Shown piece by piece: positions 1 to 6,010 of a stretch of DNA of 10,861 nucleotides. Made by a program: the position numbers and the translations under genes. The stretch lies in contig CAMEUC010000031.1 in assembly GCA_945937855.1 (NCBI GenBank), positions 1 to 10,861 of the forward strand. Direction: 5' to 3'. The notes below the pieces were generated by a model. The model was not told where the DNA came from. It saw only the letters and a program-made list of their open reading frames with translations, and did no database searches. Every line of letters starts with the position of its first letter. Position 1 is the first letter of the stretch. Origin of the DNA: an uncultured Clostridium sp. (GTDB taxonomy: Bacteria > Bacillota > Clostridia > TANB77 > CAG-508).

Positions 1-17
1 TTTATTGCCTCGTAGAG

Positions 18-96
18 CCCCCGAGTTTTGATAGTATGTCAAAACTCATAGGGGGTTAGGACTTATGACAGAGTCAAAGTCCTATGCTTCGAAGCA
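18..96 (+). other. Candidate oriT / RSA-type inverted-repeat cluster upstream of the relaxase gene
   Basis: Three inverted repeats are packed directly before the relaxase gene. The first pairs GAGTTTTGA (23-31) with TCAAAACTC (39-47) around a 7-base loop, flanked by CCCCC (18-22) and GGGGG (51-55). The second pairs TAGGACTT (57-64) with AAGTCCTA (77-84) and has an inner TGAC/GTCA stem (66-69 with 73-76). The third is the 12-base palindrome TGCTTCGAAGCA (85-96). MobV/Pre relaxases are known to act at hairpin-containing sites (RSA/oriT) just upstream of their own gene, so position and structure both fit. The nick site cannot be assigned. Some hairpins could instead be a terminator or translational control. 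No promoter for the operon is evident here. Confidence 0.6.
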
Positions 97-116
97 AGTT
101 CTAAAGGAGGAAAAAG

Positions 117-1535
117 ATGGAGCAAGAATTAGCATATTCTTTTCACTTAGGTAGTGATAAGAACAAAAGTAAAGTAGCTAAAAAAACAGCAAAAGGAAAT
201 GTATCTGGTACAACTTCTCTATCAAATAATGCTATACAAAATGCAAATGATTTATCTAGAGCAAACAAACACAACTTGCGAGATTATGATAATCAAAGAG
301 AATTGATTACAACAATATATGGAACTAACGATATTGTTGAAGATGTTAAGCAGGTATATTTAGATGAATTTGAAGAAGCTCGTATTGAGTTTAATAATAA
401 GCAGACTAGAAATGATAGAAAAATTAATAATTATTTTGAAAAGGCATGTACATTACAGAACGATATTGCTTGTGAAATTATAATAGAACTTGGAGATATG
501 GATTTTTGGCAAGACAAAGATGATGAGTATAGATTCAAAATGATTGATGTATATAATGAGCAAATACAAGACTTAAATAAAATAGTACCAAACTTTAAGG
601 TAGCTAATGCAACAATTCATTTTGATGAAACCTCTCCCCACATGCATGTTATTGGTGTACCAGTAATTGATAATTGTAAAAAAGGTATGAAAAAACAAGT
701 TGGTAAATCAAAAGTGTTTACCAAAGAGTCATTAACAGCTATTCAAGATAAAATGAGAAATGCCTGTATCAAGTCTTATAACAAGTTTTATGGTGTTGAT
801 AGTAGGCTAAAAGCTAAACAAAAAGGCAGAAATCAAGACATCAATGTAAAAGAAATGGATAATTACAGAGAAATAAAGAAAAGACTTGAACAGCAAAAGC
901 AAAAACTTGAAAATGCTAATAAACGAACTAAAAAGCTAGATAATTCAAGTAAAGGTATAATTGAGTTGTTAGATAACTTAAAGCCTATGCCCTTTAATAA
1001 AAATAATAGCCAAATTTCAAACGAGAATATAGAAAATATCAAAGATTATATTAAAGACGTAACAGATGTCACTCAGACAGTTAGAAGTGTAAATGACTTA
1101 AACATGTCGATTAAAGATTTTGAACATGCTACTTCTAAAATAGAAAGTGAAAACTATTCACTTAAAGAGCAAATAGGAATTAAAGATAAAGAGATTAATG
1201 AATTAAAGGATGAATTATCTGTTAAAGATAAAGCAATTATCAAATTAAGTAGTGCTTTAGAAACAGCTAAAACGGAATTAAGTAAATTTAAGGGGTTTTG
1301 GAAATCACTTATTAAAAGATTTCAAATGAAAATATTTGATGAAAAATATTATGATATTCCAGAAGATAAACGAAGCTATACTCTTGTGGCAGAAGATTTA
1401 GAAAAAAGTGGAATATTTGATAATAACGATTCAGATATAGTTCATAATCCTACAAGAAAAGTATTAACCAATGATGAATTAGCTGAAATACAAGCTAAAA
1501 AAGGAAAAAAGAAAAACGATTATAACCTAAACTAA
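117..1535 (+). CDS. MobV/Pre family relaxase (plasmid recombination/mobilization protein)
   Basis: This 472-aa protein is a MobV-type relaxase, which nicks oriT and pilots the DNA strand during conjugative mobilization. The central metal-binding motif HxDExxPHxH is intact (H168, D170, E171, P174, H175, H177). The N-terminal half has the conserved family features: an asparagine/arginine-rich HNLR segment near residues 52-55 and a Q-T-R-x-D-R-K-I-x-N-Y-F segment near 96-107. Residues from about 245 to 395 are charged and heptad-like, typical of the coiled-coil tail of this family. The length is usual for the family. The start is set by AAAGGAGG at 103-110. It heads a four-gene set ending at the terminator at 2556-2598. 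TnpZ of the clostridial Tn4451 group is a relative, and the TnpV gene nearby supports that comparison. The family call is firm; the transfer range is unknown. Confidence 0.93.
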   Translation: MEQELAYSFHLGSDKNKSKVAKKTAKGNVSGTTSLSNNAIQNANDLSRANKHNLRDYDNQRELITTIYGTNDIVEDVKQVYLDEFEEARIEFNNKQTRNDRKINNYFEKACTLQNDIACEIIIELGDMDFWQDKDDEYRFKMIDVYNEQIQDLNKIVPNFKVANATIHFDETSPHMHVIGVPVIDNCKKGMKKQVGKSKVFTKESLTAIQDKMRNACIKSYNKFYGVDSRLKAKQKGRNQDINVKEMDNYREIKKRLEQQKQKLENANKRTKKLDNSSKGIIELLDNLKPMPFNKNNSQISNENIENIKDYIKDVTDVTQTVRSVNDLNMSIKDFEHATSKIESENYSLKEQIGIKDKEINELKDELSVKDKAIIKLSSALETAKTELSKFKGFWKSLIKRFQMKIFDEKYYDIPEDKRSYTLVAEDLEKSGIFDNNDSDIVHNPTRKVLTNDELAEIQAKKGKKKNDYNLN

Positions 1536-1551
1536 AGGAGGTATTTAATAT

Positions 1552-1857
1552 ATGTCAAATCAAGATAAAATATATTTTAGCAAACAAGAATACAATAAAT
1601 TAATGCAAATAATAAATGATAATCTAAAGTGCAAAGATGATGATATTAGATACAGAGCTACAAGATTAAAAGAAAAATTTAATAATTATGTTTTTTTGTA
1701 TGAAAAAGAAACTAATGGAGAATTAGAAGAAGGTGTAATATATCTTGCTTATACAAATGAATTAAAATGGCTTGTACAAGAATGTATGTATCTAGTAAGG
1801 AAGAAAGCTAAAAAAGATTATTATGAAGAATTAAGCTTAAAATCAAAAAAGGAGTGA
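1552..1857 (+). CDS. Small hypothetical protein of the mobilization module
   Basis: A 101-aa acidic/basic, probably all-helical protein with no signal peptide or membrane segment. I do not recognise a family. It starts 17 bases after the relaxase stop with a strong AAAGGAGG site, and its TGA stop lies 7 bases before the TnpV gene, so it is clearly part of the same operon. The tail is lysine-rich. A role as an accessory mobilization or regulatory protein is possible from context only. Confidence 0.75.
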   Translation: MSNQDKIYFSKQEYNKLMQIINDNLKCKDDDIRYRATRLKEKFNNYVFLYEKETNGELEEGVIYLAYTNELKWLVQECMYLVRKKAKKDYYEELSLKSKKE

Positions 1858-1864
1858 AATAATT

Positions 1865-2254
1865 ATGAATAATGAATTACCAAAAACAAAGATAGATGAA
1901 AAAACTGGAATTGAATATCATTTAGAGGGAGATTATTATATTCCCAATCTTACAATGCAAAAACAAGAAAAGATAACTCTTAATAAATATGGCAGAATGA
2001 GATTAAATTACCTAAAAGAGCATAAAAAAGCTGACTATTCAATAATGCTTTTAGATGGTACACTAAACACTCATCTAAAAGAGATTCAAGAACAAGCTAC
2101 ATCAAGAGTTGAACAAATTATTAAACAACTAAAAGATAATAGTGATTTAACCGAAGAAATGAAAAATACAGATATGCTTTATTGGGTTGGAACTATGAAT
2201 GCTATTAAAAATCAAGCTGAAGAAATAGTTTTTAATGAATTAATATATGTGTAG
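1865..2254 (+). CDS. tnpV: TnpV family transposon-encoded protein
   Basis: A 129-aa protein matching the TnpV family, found on clostridial mobilizable elements such as the Tn4451/Tn4453 group and of unknown biochemical function. Diagnostic features are a YYIPNL segment (residues 24-29), a GRMRLNYLKEHK stretch (about 43-54), an LLDGTLNTHL-like segment followed by QEQA..R.E.II.QLK, then LTEEMK, WVGTMN and a C-terminal QAEEIVFNELIY. The full family length is present. It sits between two small genes in the relaxase operon, seven bases after the previous stop. Its presence with a MobV relaxase supports a mobilizable-element origin. Family recognition is by remembered conserved pattern, not a search. 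Confidence 0.85.
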   Translation: MNNELPKTKIDEKTGIEYHLEGDYYIPNLTMQKQEKITLNKYGRMRLNYLKEHKKADYSIMLLDGTLNTHLKEIQEQATSRVEQIIKQLKDNSDLTEEMKNTDMLYWVGTMNAIKNQAEEIVFNELIYV

Positions 2255-2266
2255 GAGATGGTGCAA

Positions 2267-2548
2267 ATGAAGAATTTAAGAGAAGTAAAAGATGATTTAT
2301 TAAAAGAGTGGTTAGAATTTCGAGAAGAAACAGCATTTTGTGAGATGACTCCTCAAGATAAGAAATATTGTATCTATTTTGAAGAAATTGCAGAGAGAAT
2401 ACTAAAAAATGTCCCTGAACAGAATAAAAAATATGTTCAAAAACAACTTGATCAACTTGAAAAAAACTTTATGAATTACCTATATTACTGGAATGAGAAA
2501 TATTATAGAAATGGTTTTGTGGATGTGATTGAGTTGTTAGAAATATAA
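2267..2548 (+). CDS. Small helical hypothetical protein, last gene of the mobilization operon
   Basis: A 93-aa hydrophilic, probably helical protein. It is rich in aromatic residues near the end (NYLYYWNEKYYRNGF), a pattern seen in small uncharacterised proteins of clostridial mobile elements; I cannot assign a family. An ATG at 2258 is also in frame, but it abuts the AGGAG at 2253-2257. The ATG at 2267 has a normal spacing of nine bases and is preferred. The gene follows the tnpV stop closely and is followed by a terminator eight bases after its own stop, so it ends the operon. Confidence 0.7.
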   Translation: MKNLREVKDDLLKEWLEFREETAFCEMTPQDKKYCIYFEEIAERILKNVPEQNKKYVQKQLDQLEKNFMNYLYYWNEKYYRNGFVDVIELLEI

Positions 2549-2555
2549 ATTACAG

Positions 2556-2598
2556 GATGTAGAGAATTAAGTGTGTTCCCTACATCTTATTTTATTTT
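2556..2598 (+). terminator. Rho-independent terminator of the mobilization operon
   Basis: GATGTAGAGAA (2556-2566) pairs with TTCCCTACATC (2576-2586), with one mismatch and a 9-base loop, followed by a T-rich tract. It lies just after the last gene of the relaxase operon. Confidence 0.8.
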
Positions 2599-2616
2599 CA
2601 AATATTGGCTTTTTTA

Positions 2617-2645
2617 TTGTAAAAATCGACTAAAATTGATATAAT
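2617..2645 (+). promoter_or_regulatory. Sigma-A type promoter with extended -10 for the ABC-F remnant
   Basis: TTGTAA (2617-2622) is separated by 17 bases from TATAAT (2640-2645). A TG dinucleotide one base before the -10 makes it an extended -10. The start would fall near 2652, and the transcript would begin at the repeated leader GATAAATAGTAATTTGT (2654-2670). Confidence 0.7.
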
Positions 2646-2653
2646 AGGTGCGA

Positions 2654-2670
2654 GATAAATAGTAATTTGT
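2654..2670 (+). repeat. Dispersed 17-base leader repeat, copy 1
   Basis: GATAAATAGTAATTTGT occurs identically here, at 7515-7531 and at 9103-9119. This copy and the third lie about 10 bases after an extended -10 promoter, so they form the 5' end of a transcript. The matching context continues for a few bases (AG, then a TAGAT-containing stretch) in copies 1 and 3. Confidence 0.85.
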
Positions 2671-2689
2671 AGAATAGATTGGAGAAACA

Positions 2690-3007
2690 ATGTCTTTAAT
2701 AAGTGTAAATAATTTATCATTTAGTTATGATGGTAGTTATAATAATATTTTTGAAAATGTTTCATTTAATATAGATACTGATTGGAAATTAGGTTTAATA
2801 GGAAGAAATGGAAAAGGCAAAACAACATTTTTAAAACTATTACAAGGAATTTATGAATATAAAGGAACAATATCAAAAAATGTTGATGTTGATTATTTTC
2901 CATTTGAAGTTTCAAATAAAAATAAAATAGCAATAGAAATTGTTAATGATATTTCGCCTAATTATGAAATAAAAGAACTATCAGAATATGCTAAAGAAAA
3001 AAATTAA
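2690..3007 (+). pseudogene. Truncated ABC-F ribosomal protection protein (Lsa/CplR-like), N-terminal fragment
   Basis: The first 105 aa of an ABC-F ATPase, a soluble twin-ATPase family that displaces antibiotics from the ribosome. The start is convincing: GGAG at 2681-2684 and an N-terminus reading NNLSFSYDGSYNNIFENVSF, the pattern of Lsa/Vga/CplR proteins. Walker A GRNGKGKTT is intact at residues 38-46, and a YFPF motif typical of the Lsa type follows near 69-72. A full protein is about 490-500 aa with two ATPase domains and a linker; here the signature motif, Walker B, linker and second domain are all missing. The frame stops after a lysine-rich tail. A deletion has joined it to the fragment at 3018-3149, so no functional ABC-F product is expected. 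Confidence 0.8.
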
Positions 3008-3017
3008 AATTAACTTT

Positions 3018-3149
3018 ATGAAAATAGACTCATTAGAAAAGGCAAAAGAAGTTCCTTGCATTTTTAATAACTGGGCAAATTTTTATAAAGGTGAATTTAT
3101 ATCTAATACGATATTAAATAAAAACAGTTTTGAAAAGTTGTTAAAATAA
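3018..3149 (+). pseudogene. C-terminal fragment resembling a YoaP-like domain of a GNAT acetyltransferase
   Basis: A 43-aa reading frame with the pattern DSLEKAKEVPCIFNNWANFY, then KGEFISNTILN and a final FEKLL before the stop. This resembles the short YoaP-like domain found at the C-terminus of some GNAT N-acetyltransferases; I base this on remembered sequence character and could not search. The frame is open back to 2973, overlapping the end of the truncated ABC-F frame in the A-rich stretch 2994-3003. The simplest reading is a deletion junction between two formerly separate genes, with the acetyltransferase body lost. There is no good ribosome binding site before 3018, so it is unlikely to be a free-standing gene. 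Confidence 0.5.
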
Positions 3150-3162
3150 AAACTAAAAATAG

Positions 3163-3203
3163 GCACTTACTAAGTTTTATATACTAAGTAAGTGCTTTTT
3201 TTT
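3163..3203 (+). terminator. Rho-independent terminator
   Basis: GCACTTACT (3163-3171) pairs perfectly with AGTAAGTGC (3187-3195), followed by eight T residues. It closes the ABC-F/YoaP remnant unit and separates it from the TetR promoter. Confidence 0.88.
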
Positions 3204-3223
3204 ATAAAATTCAAAAAAAACTA

Positions 3224-3252
3224 TGTACAAATAATGTATTAAGTGATACAAT
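3224..3252 (+). promoter_or_regulatory. Promoter of the TetR-ABC exporter operon with internal operator-like inverted repeat
   Basis: TGTACA (3224-3229) and TACAAT (3247-3252) are spaced by 17 bases. An inverted repeat, TGTAT-N6-ATACA (3235-3250), lies in the spacer and overlaps the -10, where a TetR-type repressor would block polymerase. The arms are short, so the operator is inferred from position. Confidence 0.5.
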
Positions 3253-3283
3253 ACCATAAGATACAAAAAAGGAGGATGAATCG

Positions 3284-3889
3284 ATGCCAACAAAAATTAA
3301 AATCTCAAAAGACATGATATTAGACGCTGCGTTTGAAATTGTAAGGAAAGATGGTATGGAAAAATTAAGCAATAGAGAATTAGCAAGTAAGCTAAAATGT
3401 TCAATCAGACCAATATATTATCAATTTGAAAATGTAGAAGAAATGCAAAAAGAATTATATTGGAAAATAGAACAATACTTTTATAAATTTATATTAGATA
3501 ATATGCTAAAGGAAATTCCTAAGTATAAACAAGTAGGAATAAACTATATAAAATTTGCTAAAAAAGAGAAAAAATTATTTCAAACCTTATTTATGAGTGA
3601 TACAGGTTTAACACCTGATGCATTCGTTTTAAAGGCAGGAGAAGATTATAAGGAAATTGAAAAACTGATAAAGATAAGTGCAAATATTAAAGAAGAAGAT
3701 ATAAAGGATTTTCATATAAAAATGTGGATTTTCTGCCATGGAATTGCAACATTAGTTGCAAATGATACTATTAAATTAACAGATAATCAAATACAAGATT
3801 TATTATCTTGCGAATTTCAAGCATTAATGCTATTAGAAGAAAATCCAAATAACAAATGGGTGCTACCCAAAAAGGAGGAAAATAAATAA
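3284..3889 (+). CDS. TetR/AcrR family transcriptional regulator
   Basis: A 201-aa regulator. Residues about 10-55 form the TetR N-terminal DNA-binding domain, with the helix-turn-helix spanning roughly 27-48 (LSNRELASKLKCSIRPIYYQF). The rest is a helical ligand-binding and dimerization domain with a WHG-type feel (residues about 80-190). The start follows GGAGG at 3271-3275. The TAA stop overlaps the ATG of the ABC ATPase gene (TAATG), so the two are translationally coupled. The operator-like repeat at 3235-3250 suggests autoregulation of the whole operon. It probably represses the downstream exporter until a substrate binds; the ligand is unknown. The frame is intact, unlike the three genes that follow. 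Confidence 0.9.
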   Translation: MPTKIKISKDMILDAAFEIVRKDGMEKLSNRELASKLKCSIRPIYYQFENVEEMQKELYWKIEQYFYKFILDNMLKEIPKYKQVGINYIKFAKKEKKLFQTLFMSDTGLTPDAFVLKAGEDYKEIEKLIKISANIKEEDIKDFHIKMWIFCHGIATLVANDTIKLTDNQIQDLLSCEFQALMLLEENPNNKWVLPKKEENK

Positions 3890-4828
3890 TGGAAAATGTT
3901 ATAGAAGTTAAGAACTTAACTAAAGAATATAAAAAAGTAAAAGCAATTGATAATCTTTCATTTGAAGTACATGAAGGAGAAATTTTAGGATTACTTCGGA
4001 CCAAATGGAAGTGGAAAATCAACAACAATTAATTGTATATTATCATTATTAAATTTTAGCAAAGGCAATATAAAAATATTCGGAAAAGAAATGAAACCAG
4101 ATGCTTATGATATAAAATCCAAAATAGGTGTAGTATTCCAAGATGTAGCAGTATTTGAAGAACTAACAGTATATGATAATATAGATTATTTTTGTGGATT
4201 ATATATAAAAGATAAAAAAACAAGAAAGCAATATATAGAAGAAGCAATAGATTTAGTAGGACTTTCAGAATTTAAAAAATTCTATCCAAAACAATTATCA
4301 GGAGGATTACTTAGAAGATTAAATATTGCTTGTGGAATAGCTCATAAACCCAAATTAATCTTTTTAGATGAACCAACAGTTGCAGTTGACCCACAAAGCA
4401 GAAACAATATATTAGATGGAATTAAAAAATTAAGAAATAATGGAGCTACAATAGTTTATACAACACACTATATGGAAGAAGTAGAAATTCTTTGCGATAG
4501 AATCATTATTTTAGATAAAGGAAAAATTTTAGCAACAGGAACAAGTGATGAATTAAAAGAATTAGCAAAAATAGAAGAAAAAGTAACAATAGAAGTAAAT
4601 AATTTATCTCCCAAATACATTGATGAAATAAAGAAACTAGAAAATGTAGATAAAGTAACATACAATTCAAACCTATTGCTTGTAACATATAAAAAAGGTA
4701 AAAACAACCTAGTAAGTATTATGGAATATTTGAAAAAAGAAGATATTAAATATAATAAAATTTATTCAGAAAGACCAACATTAAATGATGTATTCTTAGA
4801 ACTTACAGGAAAGGAGCTTAGAGACTAA
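3889..4828 (+). CDS. ABC-2 exporter ATP-binding protein, read through a CTT-CGG +1 frameshift
   Basis: With the single C at 3997 skipped, this is a complete 312-aa ATPase of the DrrA/BcrA exporter class. Walker A GPNGSGKST falls at residues 37-45, Q-loop Q84, signature LSGG 136-139, Walker B LIFLDEP 156-162 with catalytic E161, and H-loop H193. A C-terminal accessory domain ends near 312. In the zero frame the protein would be only 47 aa and stop at 4030. Nothing starting internally, such as the ATG at 4091, could contain Walker A. The shift lies between L36 (CTT) and G37 (GGA). The start overlaps the TetR stop and has AAAGGAGG at 3871-3878. It energises the two permeases encoded next. Annotation software would call it a pseudogene; the repeated shift in its partners argues for recoding. 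Confidence 0.85.
3994..3999 (+). promoter_or_regulatory. Candidate +1 programmed frameshift site 1 (CTTCGG) in the ATPase gene
   Basis: Zero-frame codons are TTA-CTT-CGG-ACC, with a stop 11 codons after CGG. Skipping C3997 gives CTT-GGA-CCA-AAT and completes Walker A. The junction residues are Leu36-Gly37. The 11-base context is ACTTCGGACCA. Confidence 0.72.
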
Positions 4829-6010
4829 TGTTTATACATAATTTTAAATATAGTTTAAAGACTCTATTCAAAAATAAAGCATTGATATTTTGGACTTTTG
4901 CTTTTCCAATAATACTTCGGAACATTTTTTAATATGGCATTTTCAAATATTGAAAATAGTGAAAGTTTACGAATTATAAACATTGCAATTGTAGATAACG
5001 AAGATTTTAAAAATAATGAAATATTTAAAGAAACTTTTAAAAACTTAAGTGATGAAAACAACGAAGATCGACTTTTTAATACAAAATATGTTACAGAAGA
5101 AAATGCAAAAGAATTATTAGAAAATGATGAAATTACGGGTTATTTAAAAATAGAAGAAGATAATCCAAAAGTAATAGTTATAACATCTGGAATAAATGAA
5201 ACAGTTTTTAAATATGTAGTAGAAGAAATTACGCAAACAACAGAAATAGTTAAAAATACTGCACAAAATAAAATAAAAGAAGAAATGTTTGCAGGAAATT
5301 ATAATATAGATTATGAAAAAATATATGAAAATATTATAGAAAATGTTCAAAACCAAGAAGTTAAATTAAAAAACATATCAAACAGTAATTTAAGTTATAC
5401 AATGATAGAATTTTATACATTAATTGCAATGGCTTGTTTATACGGTGGAACTTTAGGCATGACATCAATAAACCAAAACTTAGCTAACATGAGTAATAAA
5501 GGTAAAAGAGTTGCTGTTAGCCCAGTAAGTAAATTAAAAGTTGTATGCAGTAGTGTACTTGCAAGTTATATTGCAGCATTAATAGGACTATTATTATTAT
5601 TTATATATACTATTTTTGTATTAAAGGTTGAATATGGAAATAATTTTCCATTAATTGTTTTACTTGCAATGACAGGCAGTTTAGCAGGATTAAGTATGGG
5701 AATGGCAATTGGAACAACTTTAAGAACAAACGAAAACACTAAAACAGGAATTTTACTTGCTGTTACAATGTTTGGCTGCTTCTTATCAGGAATGATGGGA
5801 ATTACTATGAAATATATAATTGATAAAAATGTACCAATAATAAACAAAATAAATCCTGCAAGTATGATAACAGATGGATTTTATTCACTTTATTATTATG
5901 ATACCTTAGATAGATTTTACTTTAATTTAGCAAGTTTATTAGTATTTTCTGGTGTTATGATTAGTATCTCATATATCAGTTTAAGGAGGCAAAAGTATGA
6001 CAGTATATAA
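4828..6010 (+). CDS. ABC-2 type permease 1, read through a CTT-CGG +1 frameshift
   Basis: With C4918 skipped this is a 393-aa ABC-2 permease. It has one N-terminal membrane helix (about residues 18-38), a large extracytoplasmic domain (about 40-200), then five membrane helices to the C-terminus (starting near 216, 257, 288, 312 and 363). The zero frame gives only 34 aa and stops at 4930. The shift point lies inside the first helix between L30 (CTT) and G31 (GGA). The true start is the ATG at 4828, which overlaps the ATPase stop (TAATG) and follows AAAGGAG at 4810-4816; an internal ATG at 4934 would lose the first helix. It pairs with permease 2 in a heterodimeric exporter, as in Drr- or Yhg/Pip-like two-permease systems. 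The substrate is unknown; a drug or peptide is plausible given the TetR gene. Confidence 0.83.
4915..4920 (+). promoter_or_regulatory. Candidate +1 programmed frameshift site 2 (CTTCGG) in the permease 1 gene
   Basis: Zero-frame codons are ATA-CTT-CGG-AAC, with a stop 4 codons after CGG. Skipping C4918 gives CTT-GGA-ACA and continues the first membrane helix. The junction residues are Leu30-Gly31. The 11-base context is ACTTCGGAACA. Confidence 0.72.

Noticed and set aside
2151..2156. CCGAAG (reverse complement of CTTCGG) here and at 7643
   Set aside because: Both are ordinary codons in intact + strand genes and no gene is read on the minus strand, so they are chance matches.
3994..3999. CTTCGG as a stable C(UUCG)G tetraloop hairpin
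   Set aside because: The hexamer matches the tetraloop, but the flanking bases (A-A, A-A and a single A-T pair) do not form a stem at any of the three sites.
3771..5847. Minus-strand reading frames opposite the TetR and exporter genes
   Set aside because: They are antisense shadows of well-supported + strand genes, have low-complexity hydrophobic translations, and lack ribosome binding sites.
4934..6010. Permease 1 starting at the ATG at 4934
   Set aside because: There is no ribosome binding site at that ATG and the first membrane helix would be lost. The ATG at 4828 has a Shine-Dalgarno sequence and overlaps the previous stop.
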